Shown one piece after another: positions 9,751 through 19,664 of a DNA stretch of 64,000 nt. This DNA comes from Acinetobacter gerneri DSM 14967 = CIP 107464 = MTCC 9824. GTDB taxonomy: Bacteria > Pseudomonadota > Gammaproteobacteria > Pseudomonadales > Moraxellaceae. The notes below the pieces were generated by a model. It was given only the letters and a program-made list of their open reading frames with translations, was not told the DNA's origin and did no database searches. The first letter of the stretch is position 1. The number at the start of each line of letters is the position of its first letter. A program made the translations under genes and the position numbers. The stretch covers positions 367,994 to 431,993 of the forward strand of contig NZ_KB849544.1 in NCBI RefSeq assembly GCF_000368565.1. The letters run 5' to 3'.

Positions 9751-10182
9751 TTATTCTTTTGGCTCAATCTGGCAAAGTAACGGATGACCTTGAGATCGAG
9801 CATAATTATTTACTAGGTTTGCTTTTGTTTCCGCAATGTCTCTTGGATAGACGCCAGCAACACCTTTTCCTTCATAATGTACTGTTAACATTACTTGAGT
9901 GGCTTGGTCAAGATTCATTGCAAAGTATTGTTGTAAAATTTCAATTACAAAGTCCATTGGCGTGTAATCATCGTTCATTAAAACGACAGCATACATCGGA
10001 GGACGCTTAATTTCTGGTGGTGCAGTTTGTACAACCACATCGCCTTCTGGATGTTCATCGTCTGCTGTACTTAAGCGTGGATTGATATGCCAATCCACAT
10101 AGCCTGTTTGATGAAATGTAGCTTTAAGATCATTTAAAAGTGACTTCTTTTTAGCATTACGTATAAACATTTGTTTTTTCAT
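9751..10182 (-). CDS. clpS: ClpS adaptor for N-end rule degradation
   Basis: ClpS binds proteins with destabilising N-terminal residues and delivers them to ClpAP. The core domain runs from about residue 58 and shows the typical [13 protein letters not shown] segment with its substrate-pocket Asn-Asp, then the [17 protein letters not shown] segment. At 143 residues it is longer than the roughly 106 of E. coli ClpS because of a basic N-terminal extension. The start is not certain: this ATG overlaps the upstream stop codon (TAATG), and an ATG four codons later is possible. It is directly upstream of clpA. Confidence 0.93.
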   Translation of the reverse strand: MKKQMFIRNAKKKSLLNDLKATFHQTGYVDWHINPRLSTADDEHPEGDVVVQTAPPEIKRPPMYAVVLMNDDYTPMDFVIEILQQYFAMNLDQATQVMLTVHYEGKGVAGVYPRDIAETKANLVNNYARSQGHPLLCQIEPKE

Positions 10183-10931
10183 TACTGAGAGTTTGCTTCC
10201 GCTTGAGGAATTTCTGAAATAATCGAGGTTGGTGCTTCAACAGGTTTACCACGCGACCAACTAAAACGTCTTACCACAGGTGTCCCTCCATTCAAGCGAA
10301 CTTCAATAAACTGTGGATTGAAGCCTTTAGGCATCGTCCAACGACCTGTTAGACGAGCATAATCTTCAAAATTATATTTATTATCTTCCATTGGTACAGT
10401 GAGAACCTCAGTACCACTGATCAATCTCACTTCAACCGTTCCCGCAGCACGGCGATGTGCAGGGCTGACCTGAAGCAAATCAATTTGATATTCATAAGCA
10501 TTTTCAGGCAAAGGTTTAATTGCAAGGTTTTGCACGGTTAAACTCAAACCACCACGCAAACGCAATACTTCACGATACATCAAAGCCTGACTCAAGGTCT
10601 GCTCTTTTTCAGCTTGCAATGTATTCACTTTTTCTAATAAGTCATTGGAATTGCTGATCGCTACATCACGTTCCTGAACAGAAGTATTGAGCGTTTTGTT
10701 CATCGCTGCAATCGCTGCTTTCTGCTTATCGACAACATCTACAAGTTGCTGTGCATCTGCATCATAACCGACAACGCTTAAGCCTTGTCGATGTCCAACC
10801 GTATATCCGAGTAACAGACTACCAACGCACAACACAACTCCACCGATAATCAGCGGTTTATTGCCTCTTATGCTTGGCTTTTTACTAGATTGAGCCGAAT
10901 TTGGGGAATCATTTGTTTCTGCGTTATACAT
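10182..10931 (-). CDS. Inner-membrane anchored coiled-coil protein, DUF6776-like
   Basis: A 249-residue protein with a charged cytoplasmic N-terminus (about 1-25), one transmembrane helix (about 27-47, ending before a Gly-His-Arg motif), a coiled coil (about 60-120), then a beta-rich periplasmic domain. It looks like the family annotated DUF6776, which has no known function; the assignment is from memory of the pattern. The start at 10931 has a GAGAAA ribosome binding site; the longer frame to 10970 would start inside a hairpin. Its stop overlaps the clpS start (TAATG), so translation of the two is probably coupled. Confidence 0.75.
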   Translation of the reverse strand: MYNAETNDSPNSAQSSKKPSIRGNKPLIIGGVVLCVGSLLLGYTVGHRQGLSVVGYDADAQQLVDVVDKQKAAIAAMNKTLNTSVQERDVAISNSNDLLEKVNTLQAEKEQTLSQALMYREVLRLRGGLSLTVQNLAIKPLPENAYEYQIDLLQVSPAHRRAAGTVEVRLISGTEVLTVPMEDNKYNFEDYARLTGRWTMPKGFNPQFIEVRLNGGTPVVRRFSWSRGKPVEAPTSIISEIPQAEANSQ

Positions 10932-10962
10932 CGTTTTCTCGAATTTATTAAATTGAAACAGA

Positions 10963-10994
10963 CCACACATTTAAATCTAAATTTGAATGTGTGG
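10963..10994. terminator. Stem-loop between argC and the membrane-protein gene
   Basis: CCACACATT (10963-10971) pairs with AATGTGTGG (10986-10994). It sits 20 bases after the argC stop on the minus strand and 30 bases before the next gene's start. A run of T is missing on the minus side, so it may be a weak terminator or a 5' leader structure. Confidence 0.4.
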
Positions 10995-11013
10995 GAAGTA
11001 TTAAATCGTTTTT

Positions 11014-12063
11014 TTATGGTAATAATCCAATACCCTGCAAACCTGCATCTTCAGCGAAACCGAACATTAAATTCATATTTTGAACCGCTTGTCCTGCTGC
11101 ACCTTTGACCAAATTGTCTTGTACGGATAAAACCACTAATTTTTTAGGCTGAGGCTTGTAAAGTGCGATGCGGAGCTGATTTGCACCACGTACACTTCGC
11201 GTTTCAGGTGAACTATTTGCTGGCATTACATCGACAAATTGCTCATTTGCATAAAAATCTTCATACAATTTTTGTAGTTCTAATGCATCGCCTTCATCAG
11301 TCAAATCGATATAAATCGTGCTTAACATACCGCGAATCATCGGTACTAAATGCGGTACAAATAAAATATGATCGAACACACCATTTAGACCCGAAATATT
11401 TTCTAAAGCCTCTACGATTTCAGGATGGTGACGATGTCCAGCGACACCATAGGCTTTAAAATTGTCCGCATTTTCAGAGTAAATCATGCCTAGACTTGCT
11501 TTACGACCAGCGCCCGATACACCTGATTTTGCATCAATAATAATGCTTTCAGGTTTCACTAAAGTTGCATTTGTCTTAAATAATGGCGCGAGACCCAGTT
11601 GAACTGTAGTGGGATAACAGCCCGGGTTACCAATCACTTGAGCATTTTTGATTTTGTCTCGATTAAGCTCTGAAAGCCCATAAACAGAATCTTTTAAAAT
11701 ATCTGGGCAGGCATGCTCTAAACCGTACCATTTTTCAAATTGTTCGAGATTTTGCAAACGAAAATCAGCTGCCAAATCAATTACTTTAGTATTTGCAGCA
11801 ACAAGCTCAGCGGCATGTTTCATCGCAACACCATGCGGCGTAGCAAAGAATACCACATTACATTTTTTTAATACTTCAATATCTAAATCAGAATATGCAA
11901 GCTCTGTTTGTCCACGCAAGCTTGGAAACATATCTGCTACAGGCTTCCCTGCTTCAGTACGTGAAGTGAGTACTTGAACTTGAACATTTGGGTGTCGTAG
12001 TAAAAGACGCAATAATTCAACGCCCGTATAGCCTGTACCGCCCACGATTCCTACAGTAATCAC
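11014..12063 (-). CDS. argC: N-acetyl-gamma-glutamyl-phosphate reductase
   Basis: ArgC reduces N-acetylglutamyl phosphate to the semialdehyde with NADPH, the third step of arginine biosynthesis. The 349-residue protein has the nucleotide-binding GGTGYTG motif (about 8-14) and the catalytic-Cys motif GNPGCYPT with Cys149. A conserved region around GHRHHPEI supplies the active-site His. Its length is normal for the long (type 1) family. It is probably a single-gene unit, although the membrane-protein gene follows on the same strand 82 bases later behind a hairpin. Confidence 0.96.
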   Translation of the reverse strand: MITVGIVGGTGYTGVELLRLLLRHPNVQVQVLTSRTEAGKPVADMFPSLRGQTELAYSDLDIEVLKKCNVVFFATPHGVAMKHAAELVAANTKVIDLAADFRLQNLEQFEKWYGLEHACPDILKDSVYGLSELNRDKIKNAQVIGNPGCYPTTVQLGLAPLFKTNATLVKPESIIIDAKSGVSGAGRKASLGMIYSENADNFKAYGVAGHRHHPEIVEALENISGLNGVFDHILFVPHLVPMIRGMLSTIYIDLTDEGDALELQKLYEDFYANEQFVDVMPANSSPETRSVRGANQLRIALYKPQPKKLVVLSVQDNLVKGAAGQAVQNMNLMFGFAEDAGLQGIGLLP

Positions 12064-12445
12064 TTGTGTTACCTCAGCAAAAAAGTTTCCATTTCAATAA
12101 CTGCCTAGTATGACAGGAAGTTTGAAATTTCTAAACTATTTTACTAGGGATTGATGATTTTTTATTAGGATCAAACTAAATAATAAGGCGATCTATTTTT
12201 CAATACGCCAGATTTGCCACCTGCTTAGGCTATTTTGAATAGCGTTCGTGTTTCAAAATTTAATCCAAATATTTTGAACTTTTTAAATGACAAGGAATAT
12301 TCAAGGACTCATTTTTATAAAATGTTAAATTATTGTATATTTTTCAATCCACAAATAAGCTCTAATATTTTATATTTAAATATCATGACAAAACTTCATA
12401 TATGACAAGTTTAAATTTAATTATTTTCAAACATTTAAGCTACAT

Positions 12446-12482
12446 TGTAACAAATATGTCATATTACAAAACTAGTATAATA
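12446..12482 (+). promoter_or_regulatory. Candidate Pho box and -10 element of ppk1
   Basis: At 12446-12463 the sequence reads TTGTAAC-AAAT-ATGTCAT, a 7-4-7 layout like the PhoB box (two CTGTCAT-like halves around an AAAT-like spacer); the second half matches six of seven. A TATAAT at 12477-12482 follows 13 bases later with no good -35, as expected where PhoB replaces it. Phosphate-starvation induction of ppk is known in Acinetobacter ADP1. The rest of the 438-bp gap (12064-12501) is AT-rich and otherwise unremarkable. Confidence 0.6.
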
Positions 12483-12510
12483 GACACAGTCAAAACACGT
12501 AGTGATTTCA

Positions 12511-14601
12511 ATGTCATCTCTAACAACACAAATAACAGATTTTCAGCATAGTTCAGCGACTTACATCAATCGTGAACTTTCTCTTTTAGAATTTCATAAG
12601 CGTGTGTTGGCTCAATCAAAAGATGAAAATCATCCTCTTTTAGAAAGATTGAATTTTTTAATTATTTTTTCTCGCAATTTAGATGAGTTTTTTGAAATTC
12701 GTGTTGCTGGTCTTATGAAGCAAATTGACTTCAATACCCTAACGACGGCCCCTGATGCTATTCCAAATGAAATGGTGCTCAAACAAATTTCTGAAACCGC
12801 GCACTTAGCTGTAGATGAACAATATAATATTCTAAATCATACACTTTTACCGAAACTACAAAGCTATGGTGTCCGTTTCATCCAGTTTCAGGATATTTTA
12901 GAAAAACATAAAGAATGGATCAAAAATTATTTCTTTAAACAAGTTCAGCCAGTCGTTACGCCGATCAGCTTAGATCCAGCTCACCCCTTTCCTCGTCTAG
13001 TCAATAAAAGCTTGAATTTTATCGTGACTTTAGAAGGAAAAGATGCTTTTGGTCGTCATATCGATCTAGCCATTGTGCCTGCACCAAGATCCTTACCTCG
13101 TGTGGTTCGATTACCAGATGAGTTGACCAATGGCCAGGAACATTACATTTTACTGTCAGCGATCATACAACAACATATCGATGACTTATTTCCGGGGATG
13201 AGTGCTACGGGTTGCTACCAATTCCGTGTGACACGAAATGCTGATTTGACGCTTGCTGAAGATGTCGATGATCTGGCTGTGGCTTTAAAAGATGAACTCT
13301 CTTCACGACGCTTTGGACGTGCTGTTAGACTAGAAATCGCGCACCATTGTCCAAACGTTATCAATGATTATCTACTCGAACAATTTGATTTAGACCCAAT
13401 TCATTTGTATCAAGTTCAAGGTCCAGTCAATCTCGCACGTTTGTTTGCCAATTTTGATATTCCAGAACTTCGTTTTAAACCCTATCAACCGATCATTCCA
13501 AAGTCATTACGCAATCCTCATCAAACATTTGATGTACTGAGTAAGCGTGATGTACTTCTCCATCACCCATTCGATTCATTTGCGCCAGTGATCAACCTAC
13601 TCAAAGAAGCAGCAACTGATCCTAATGTATTGGCGATTAAGCAGACTTTATATCGTAGTGGTCCAGATTCTGAAATCGTGCAGGTTTTGGCAGAAGCAGC
13701 GCGAAATGGTAAAGAAGTAACCGCTATTATCGAGTTACGTGCTCGTTTTGATGAAGAATCTAATATAACAGTTGCCAATATTTTACAAGAAGCAGGTGCC
13801 GTGGTCGTATACGGGATTGTTGGCTATAAAACTCATGCCAAAATGATTTTGATCGTGCGTCGTGAAGGTGAAAAATTAAAGCGTTATGTCCATCTTGGCA
13901 CAGGCAACTATCATGCGGGTAATGCCAAAATGTATACAGATTATGGCTTACTCACAACTGATCCTGATATTTGCGAAGATGTTCATAAAATTTTCCAAGA
14001 ATTGACAGGTATGGGACGCATGGCAAAATTAAAAAAACTATTTCATGCCCCTTTTACCTTACATGCTCAACTTCTAAATTTTATTGAGCTCGAAACTCAA
14101 AATGCCATGAATGGCAAAGAAGCCCGAATTATTATCAAGGTAAATGCTTTAACTGAACCTAAACTTATCGCTGCTTTATATCGTGCATCTCAGGCTGGCG
14201 TTAAAATTGATCTGATCATACGTTCAATTTGTTGTCTAAGACCTCAAGTTGCAGGCTTGTCTGAAAATATCAATGTACGCTCTATCGTTGGACGTTTCTT
14301 AGAACACACCCGTGTCTACTATTTTCATAATGATGGTGATGTAAAGCTATATTGCGCGAGTGCGGACTGGATGGGACGTAACCTATTTTCAAGGGTTGAA
14401 ACTTGTTTCCCTATCGAAGATAAAAAACTACGTAAGCAAATTATCAATGATGGTTTATTGAGTTACTTACAAGACAATACCCGTGCATGGCGACTAGATG
14501 AGCAAGATCAATGGCATCAAATTTCACCTGCAGAGGGTGAAGAGGCTTATATCGCGCAGCAAAAACTTATGGATGAAAGAACGATTATTCCGAGTGCTTA
14601 A
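12511..14601 (+). CDS. ppk1: Polyphosphate kinase 1
   Basis: PPK1 polymerises the terminal phosphate of ATP into polyphosphate at the membrane. With the ATG at 12511 the protein has 696 residues; a GTG at 12502 would add three. It shows the N-terminal domain ([35 protein letters not shown]) and two phospholipase D-like domains. The first catalytic-His segment is Lys-Thr-His-Ala-Lys-Met followed by VHLGTGNYH; the second is Glu-His-Thr-Arg-Val-Tyr-Tyr-Phe. The start lacks a clear Shine-Dalgarno sequence. It has its own Pho-box-like promoter and a strong terminator, so it is monocistronic. Confidence 0.96.
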   Translation: MSSLTTQITDFQHSSATYINRELSLLEFHKRVLAQSKDENHPLLERLNFLIIFSRNLDEFFEIRVAGLMKQIDFNTLTTAPDAIPNEMVLKQISETAHLAVDEQYNILNHTLLPKLQSYGVRFIQFQDILEKHKEWIKNYFFKQVQPVVTPISLDPAHPFPRLVNKSLNFIVTLEGKDAFGRHIDLAIVPAPRSLPRVVRLPDELTNGQEHYILLSAIIQQHIDDLFPGMSATGCYQFRVTRNADLTLAEDVDDLAVALKDELSSRRFGRAVRLEIAHHCPNVINDYLLEQFDLDPIHLYQVQGPVNLARLFANFDIPELRFKPYQPIIPKSLRNPHQTFDVLSKRDVLLHHPFDSFAPVINLLKEAATDPNVLAIKQTLYRSGPDSEIVQVLAEAARNGKEVTAIIELRARFDEESNITVANILQEAGAVVVYGIVGYKTHAKMILIVRREGEKLKRYVHLGTGNYHAGNAKMYTDYGLLTTDPDICEDVHKIFQELTGMGRMAKLKKLFHAPFTLHAQLLNFIELETQNAMNGKEARIIIKVNALTEPKLIAALYRASQAGVKIDLIIRSICCLRPQVAGLSENINVRSIVGRFLEHTRVYYFHNDGDVKLYCASADWMGRNLFSRVETCFPIEDKKLRKQIINDGLLSYLQDNTRAWRLDEQDQWHQISPAEGEEAYIAQQKLMDERTIIPSA

Positions 14602-14640
14602 TGGTTTTAAAATCATCCAATTTAAAATATCAAAAACCCT

Positions 14641-14672
14641 AAACAAAGGCAGTATTTTCTGCCTTTGTTTTC
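14641..14672 (+). terminator. Rho-independent terminator of ppk1
   Basis: A perfect 12-bp stem (AAACAAAGGCAG at 14641-14652 with 14659-14670) has a 6-nt loop and ends in T residues. It lies 40 bases past the ppk1 stop. Confidence 0.92.
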
Positions 14673-14946
14673 GTCATAACAGATAAATTGCATAAGTAGA
14701 ATTTAGTTTAAAATGAAGTTTCACAATGGCGTATCTTCTTCTCCCAAAGGAAGAAGGAACATCCAATAACCCATATCATTGTTATCTTCAGCAACGATAG
14801 CCTTTAAAAAGCACTAAGAAATATATTTTCCAAATCTGTAAGATTATTTATCATTTTTAACAATTTATTGATTTATATAGACTAAATTTAAAAACAAAAA
14901 TAATATGAACGAGATATTTTACAATAACAACGGAACCAAATAATTT
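14673..14946. other. AT-rich intergenic stretch with one palindrome
   Basis: No gene was seen. A purine/pyrimidine palindrome (CTTCTTCTCC...GGAAGAAGG, about 14733-14757) resembles the short TCCC/GGGA-type palindromes found at 53155-53430 and 54671-54702. The rest is low-complexity AT sequence that should hold the promoter of the next small gene. Confidence 0.4.
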
Positions 14947-15228
14947 ATGAAAATTTTTAAACAAAGTGACAATATTTATGATGCTGTGAACGATGTTCTT
15001 GATCAAGGTCTAGCTCTTGTAGAGGGAACAAAAACGATAGCCAGCACGCATGCAGAAAAGATTATCAATGCCTTAAAAGCCTATGATTATGTCGCACCCA
15101 CGATTGGATATCAAAACGTACCCAATCATGGATATTTATACTATATCTATGATTTAAATAAATTTGATATAGATTCCATGCAGCTCAAGATGAAAGTCTT
15201 ACACGCTGATGCTTTAAACAAAGTTTGA
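14947..15228 (+). CDS. Small protein of unknown function
   Basis: A 93-residue soluble protein with no signal peptide or membrane segment and no family I recognise. It is rich in Asp, Tyr and Lys; residues 15-50 look alpha-helical and the Tyr-rich middle (Gly-Tyr-Leu-Tyr-Tyr-Ile-Tyr-Asp) may be a beta strand. The ribosome binding site is poor (GGAACC, 11 bases away). It is flanked by terminators on both sides, which supports an independent gene, but expression is unproven. Confidence 0.5.
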   Translation: MKIFKQSDNIYDAVNDVLDQGLALVEGTKTIASTHAEKIINALKAYDYVAPTIGYQNVPNHGYLYYIYDLNKFDIDSMQLKMKVLHADALNKV

Positions 15229-15243
15229 TTTTTATTTTAATGA

Positions 15244-15277
15244 CAAAGTCACAGTGGATTCATCCGCTCTGACTTTG
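15244..15277. terminator. Long stem-loop between convergent genes
   Basis: CAAAGTCA (15244-15251) pairs with TGACTTTG (15270-15277), and inside it AGTGGAT pairs with ATCCGCT (one G-T pair). The T-runs are weak on both sides. It lies between the small gene ending at 15228 and the CoA-transferase gene ending at 15347, so it may act in both directions. Confidence 0.55.
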
Positions 15278-15346
15278 CCTTCATTTTCAAACAATCCATT
15301 GATCAGTCACACTGAACAAAATAACCATGCGATTCACTGCATATTT

Positions 15347-16555
15347 TTAAGCTTGCACAATTCCTAGATTTTGCAATTTTAAAATCTCATCCTGACTTCG
15401 AATTTCCTGCAAAATTTGCTGAGTATGTTCACCCAACAATGGTGGTGCATGACGATATTCGACAGGTGTATCTGACAGTTTCATCGGCGAAGCAATCATT
15501 TTAAACTCAGGATTGAGTACATGCGGCAGATTGACCACCATTTGTCGGTGTTGAATCTGTGGTTCATTTAGCGCATCTTCGATTGAGTTAATCACGCCTA
15601 CTGGCACTTTTCGAGCATGAATCGCATCTACCCAATATTGAGCAGTATTCGTCATAAAATGCTCAGTCAAGATCGTAATCAATTGTTCACGATATTTTAC
15701 TCGATCAGGATTTTTTAGAAATTTTGTCTCGGCTAATAGCTCTGATTTGCCTATAGCATGGCATAAATCAACAAATTGCTTGTCATTGCCACAGGCAATA
15801 ATAAATTCCTTATCTTTTGCCCTAAAGGTTTGATAAGGCACAATATTAGGATGAGCATTTCCCATACGCTGCGGCGATATACCTGTGGTCAAATAGTTCA
15901 TGCCTTGATTTGCCAGACCTGCAACTTGTACATCTAGCAATGACATATCAATATATTGACCACGCCCAGTATGCTGACGTGCCAATAAAGCCGCTTGTAT
16001 CGCAACAGTGGCATACAAACCTGTCTGCAAATCGACGACTGCTACCCCGACTTTTTGTGCACCTGCATCAGCCTCACCTGTGATGCTCATCAAGCCAGAC
16101 ATACCTTGAAGTACAAAGTCATAACCCGGTTCGGCAGCACGTGGACCATCTTGCCCAAATCCTGTGATGGAACAATACACTAGTTGAGGGTTGAGCTGAC
16201 TTAAACTTGCATAATCCAGTCCATATTTGACCAATGATCCAACTTTATAGTTTTCAATCACCACATCAGCCGTTTTCACCAAATCTTGAATGATCTTTTG
16301 TCCTTCTTCAGTCGCAATATCCACAGCGACCGAAAATTTATTGCGATTGGTGCATTGATAATAGCCCGCTTCTTTGGTGGCTTTTTGTTGTTGATCGAGC
16401 ATCCACGGCGGCCCCCAAAGACGAGTATCGTCTCCCGTCACTGGACGCTCAATTTTGATCACTTCAGCACCCAAATCTGCCAAGATTTGCCCGCACCACG
16501 GACCAGCCAACACACGGCTTAGATCCAAAATGCGTATTCCTTGTAATGCACCCAT
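15347..16555 (-). CDS. CaiB/BaiF-type CoA-transferase, probable succinyl-CoA:glutarate CoA-transferase
   Basis: Class III CoA-transferases move CoA between carboxylic acids. The 402-residue protein has the family N-terminus (LxGIRILDLSRVLAGPWCGQ), the GAEVIKIERP segment and the region containing the catalytic Asp (Glu-Pro-Gly-Tyr-Asp-Phe-Val-Leu-Gln-Gly). Substrate is inferred from context: the same-strand genes upstream encode a transporter and glutaryl-CoA dehydrogenase, the arrangement of pseudomonad glutarate clusters where this enzyme is called GcdG or GcoT. Its likely job is making glutaryl-CoA for the dehydrogenase. It is the last gene of the unit, 86 bases after the transporter. Confidence 0.85.
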   Translation of the reverse strand: MGALQGIRILDLSRVLAGPWCGQILADLGAEVIKIERPVTGDDTRLWGPPWMLDQQQKATKEAGYYQCTNRNKFSVAVDIATEEGQKIIQDLVKTADVVIENYKVGSLVKYGLDYASLSQLNPQLVYCSITGFGQDGPRAAEPGYDFVLQGMSGLMSITGEADAGAQKVGVAVVDLQTGLYATVAIQAALLARQHTGRGQYIDMSLLDVQVAGLANQGMNYLTTGISPQRMGNAHPNIVPYQTFRAKDKEFIIACGNDKQFVDLCHAIGKSELLAETKFLKNPDRVKYREQLITILTEHFMTNTAQYWVDAIHARKVPVGVINSIEDALNEPQIQHRQMVVNLPHVLNPEFKMIASPMKLSDTPVEYRHAPPLLGEHTQQILQEIRSQDEILKLQNLGIVQA

Positions 16556-16641
16556 GTTATTTCCTTTTCTTTATTTATGCGAATATCTGATTACTATTCA
16601 CATTATATTTAAGCGATTTATACAGTGTATTTACGTGCAAA

Positions 16642-17955
16642 TTAATGTTTTTGAGGATCATATTGACGGTCTTTAATAAACAATCCCGGTAATACGCCAG
16701 CGATGAAATAGGCAGCCCCCATGACGATAAAAGCCATAACAAATGTGCCACCTGAAGCCAGCCATCCGATTGTTGCAGGCGCAATCGCAGCACCCACTCG
16801 CCCAATGTTATAAGCTCCACCAATCGCAGTACCGCGCACATCCGTAGAAAAAGATTCCGCCATATAAGTTGCATTGACTCCATATGGGATACCGTATAAA
16901 AAGCCAAAAGTAATCAATAAATATAAAATATTGTCAGGCGTGTTAAAGAAGATAATGATCGGTAAAAATATCGCACTCGCAATCGTACCAAAGACAAAAA
17001 CACTACGACGATTAAATTTATCAGCCAAAAAGCCTGCCAATATTTTGCCTAAAATCATTGCTGTATATGAACCAACCATATAACTGGTGAGGTTTTTAAA
17101 GTCCATATGCACTTCGGTTTCCAAATAACTTGGCATCCAGTTATTGATCCCGTAATAACCGAATTGCAGAAAAAATGCCGTAGTCATCCAAAGTAAAAAC
17201 ATTTTCCGATGCTTGAAATTGGCAAAGATCTGCTTATAAATACTGCCACTTTTCTGTTGTGGTTCAGTCACTTTTTCAGGTTCTACTACACCATTTGCCT
17301 GATCAATTTTGGTCAATTGCCAAGATTTAGGCTCAGGTACAAAACGCTGTAAAAAGACATTAATAAAGGCTGGAATAACGGTCACAAAAAATAATGTTCT
17401 CCAACCATGATCAGGAATAATCGCTCCAGCCATTAAGGTTGCTACGATATATCCGACCGTTTGCCCTGTCTGTAATGTACCCAGCACGGTAGTACGATAT
17501 TTTGTAGGCACATATTCTGCCATCAAGGTATTACAAGCCATATATAAGGCACCAATACCCAAAGCACCAATAAATCGTAAAGCCATAAATTGTTCAAAGC
17601 TTTGGGTAAAACCAAGTAAGCAAGTCGCTATAGAAAAGAAAGTAACTGAGTTTGCAATCGTTCGAACACGTCCAAATTTATCACATGCCCATCCACCTAA
17701 AATCCCACCAATCCCCATACCCGCAAGTGACGCACTGCCCAATGCGCCTGCTTGAAAAGTTGAAAGCCCAAATTCTGATTTTAAACTGGTCAAACTATAA
17801 GACAGCAGCATGATATCGATGCCATCGACAACCATGGCAAAATAAGCAAAAAGCAGCGCCCATTTCCAAGTATTTGCACCAATTTTTTCGTAAGTTCCCA
17901 CATTTGCAGGAAGTTTTACAGCCAATGTACTATTGTTGTGAACTTCATTGTTCAT
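16642..17955 (-). CDS. MFS transporter, probable glutarate or dicarboxylate importer
   Basis: A 437-residue major facilitator protein with about 12 membrane helices. Loop 2-3 carries the MFS signature as Gly-Gly-Trp-Ala-Cys-Asp-Lys-Phe-Gly-Arg, and the N-terminal helix has the Asp-Gly-Ile-Asp acidic pair of the aromatic acid:H+ symporter (AAHS) group. The frame extends to 18120, but the ATG at 17955 has a good AGGTGG ribosome binding site and matches family length. Its place between glutaryl-CoA dehydrogenase and the CoA-transferase suggests it imports glutarate, although the AAHS family mostly carries aromatic acids, so that is inference. Confidence 0.85.
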   Translation of the reverse strand: MNNEVHNNSTLAVKLPANVGTYEKIGANTWKWALLFAYFAMVVDGIDIMLLSYSLTSLKSEFGLSTFQAGALGSASLAGMGIGGILGGWACDKFGRVRTIANSVTFFSIATCLLGFTQSFEQFMALRFIGALGIGALYMACNTLMAEYVPTKYRTTVLGTLQTGQTVGYIVATLMAGAIIPDHGWRTLFFVTVIPAFINVFLQRFVPEPKSWQLTKIDQANGVVEPEKVTEPQQKSGSIYKQIFANFKHRKMFLLWMTTAFFLQFGYYGINNWMPSYLETEVHMDFKNLTSYMVGSYTAMILGKILAGFLADKFNRRSVFVFGTIASAIFLPIIIFFNTPDNILYLLITFGFLYGIPYGVNATYMAESFSTDVRGTAIGGAYNIGRVGAAIAPATIGWLASGGTFVMAFIVMGAAYFIAGVLPGLFIKDRQYDPQKH

Positions 17956-18200
17956 TAATATCCACCTCATTTTCCCAAATGAGTCATTGCAGATTTTATC
18001 TAGCATCATTTTCAAAGTTGTTTGTTTAATTTTATTTGGTCTGAAAATAAAACCTAGAACGTAAAGCTCATGCAATGAATCTCTATATTTTTTAGACAAA
18101 AGCACCCCATAGATGCTCACGTATGAACATCTAAGTTATTTTATTGATTGAATTAATTTTCTGAACGTTTTAGGCGCTTTATAAACCCAATTTGCAAGGG

Positions 18201-19403
18201 TTAATTGGCAAAGGCAGGAATGCCCGTTTGCGCACGACCTAAAATCAAGGCATGAATATCATGTGTGCCTTCATAAGTATTGACGACTTCAAGATTGACC
18301 AAATGTCTTGCGATACCAAATTCATCGCTTATGCCATTTCCACCCAACATATCACGTGCTACTCGAGCAATGTCCAAAGCCTTACCACAGTTATTGCGCT
18401 TGATTAATGATGTACCTTCAACTGCAGCAATCCCTTCATCTTTCATACGTCCGAAGCGTAGCGCTGCCTGTAGACCAAGTGCGATTTCAGTTTGCATATC
18501 CGCAAGTTTCTTTTGCACAAGTTGATTTGCTGCCAATGGTCGTCCAAATTGTTTACGATCCATCACATATTGATGGGCAGTATGCCAACAAAACTCTGCT
18601 GCGCCCATTGCACCCCATGCGATACCAAAGCGAGCACTATCCAAACAAGTAAATGGGCCACGCAAACCACGTACTTCTGGGAATGCGTTTTCTTCAGGGA
18701 CAAATACATTGTCCATCACGATTTCACCAGTAATTGAAGCACGCAGCCCAACCTTGCCATGTATCGCAGGTGCAGAAAGCCCTTCCCAACCTTTTTCCAA
18801 GATAAAGCCACGGATTGCACCTACATTACCTTCGGCTGATACTTCTTTTGCCCAAACTACAAATACATCTGCAATCGGACTATTGGTAATCCAAATTTTT
18901 GAACCTGTTAAGCGATAACCACCCTCAACTTTTTTAGCACGGGTCGCCATACTACCCGGATCAGAACCATGATCTGGCTCAGTCAAGCCGAAGCAACCAA
19001 TGTACTCACCCGTTGCCAATTTTGGTAAATATTGTTGTTTTTGTTGTTCAGAACCAAATGCATTGATAGGAACCATAACCAACGAACTTTGCACACTTGC
19101 CATAGAACGATAGCCCGAATCAACATATTCAATTTCACGAGCGATCAAACCATAACTTACATAATTCAAACCTGCCCCACCATACTGTTCAGGAATCGTT
19201 GGTCCCAATAAACCAAGTTCGCCCATTTCACGGAAAATAGATTTATCTACACCTTCAGTACGAAATTGTTCTAAAACACGAGGTGCGAGTTTATCTTGGC
19301 AATACGCATGTGCAGCATCACGTATCATGCGCTCTTCAGATGTTAATTGTTGTTCCAATAAAAATGGATCTTGCCAGTTAAATTGTACTTTTGAATTTGC
19401 CAT
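18201..19403 (-). CDS. gcdH: Glutaryl-CoA dehydrogenase
   Basis: GcdH oxidises and decarboxylates glutaryl-CoA to crotonyl-CoA with FAD, in lysine and glutarate breakdown. This 400-residue acyl-CoA dehydrogenase has the FAD/substrate segments [13 protein letters not shown] and [19 protein letters not shown], a conserved Arg-rich helix, and the catalytic-base motif Tyr-Glu-Gly-Thr-His-Asp-Ile-His near the C-terminus, characteristic of this subgroup. The ATG at 19403 has a GGAAG site eight bases upstream; the GTG six bases earlier is less likely. It heads the catabolic unit and is divergent from a LysR gene. Confidence 0.94.
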   Translation of the reverse strand: MANSKVQFNWQDPFLLEQQLTSEERMIRDAAHAYCQDKLAPRVLEQFRTEGVDKSIFREMGELGLLGPTIPEQYGGAGLNYVSYGLIAREIEYVDSGYRSMASVQSSLVMVPINAFGSEQQKQQYLPKLATGEYIGCFGLTEPDHGSDPGSMATRAKKVEGGYRLTGSKIWITNSPIADVFVVWAKEVSAEGNVGAIRGFILEKGWEGLSAPAIHGKVGLRASITGEIVMDNVFVPEENAFPEVRGLRGPFTCLDSARFGIAWGAMGAAEFCWHTAHQYVMDRKQFGRPLAANQLVQKKLADMQTEIALGLQAALRFGRMKDEGIAAVEGTSLIKRNNCGKALDIARVARDMLGGNGISDEFGIARHLVNLEVVNTYEGTHDIHALILGRAQTGIPAFAN

Positions 19404-19579
19404 GTGCACCGCTTCCTTTACCGATGTTTAACTTTAAAATTTAAGCATTTTAATTTTAGCTGTATTCACTGATCCTATGTATATTTTGAACATTGCACAA
19501 ACGATTTAATTGCACAGAGTTATGCATAAAACTCATATCTTATTCGGATATCTGTTTAAATAATAAAAAAACCATACAA

Positions 19580-19631
19580 TTGACACGATACCGATTATTT
19601 TCTTAAATACTGTAGTTATACAAATATGTAT
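19580..19631 (+). promoter_or_regulatory. Promoter and candidate operator of the glutarate LysR gene
   Basis: TTGACA (19580-19585) and TTAAAT (19603-19608) are 17 bases apart, a strong promoter by eye. Just downstream at 19618-19631, ATACAAATATGTAT is a near-palindrome with outer ATAC/GTAT arms, a plausible LysR autoregulatory site. The divergent gcdH promoter must lie in the same 261-bp gap but is not obvious. Confidence 0.5.
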
Positions 19632-19664
19632 TTTTCAAATAACTTAAAGATAAGGGATGAAAAT

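Noticed and set aside
16642..18120. A longer MFS transporter starting at 18120
   Set aside because: The ATG at 17955 has AGGTGG at proper spacing, and the added 55 residues are unlike MFS N-termini.
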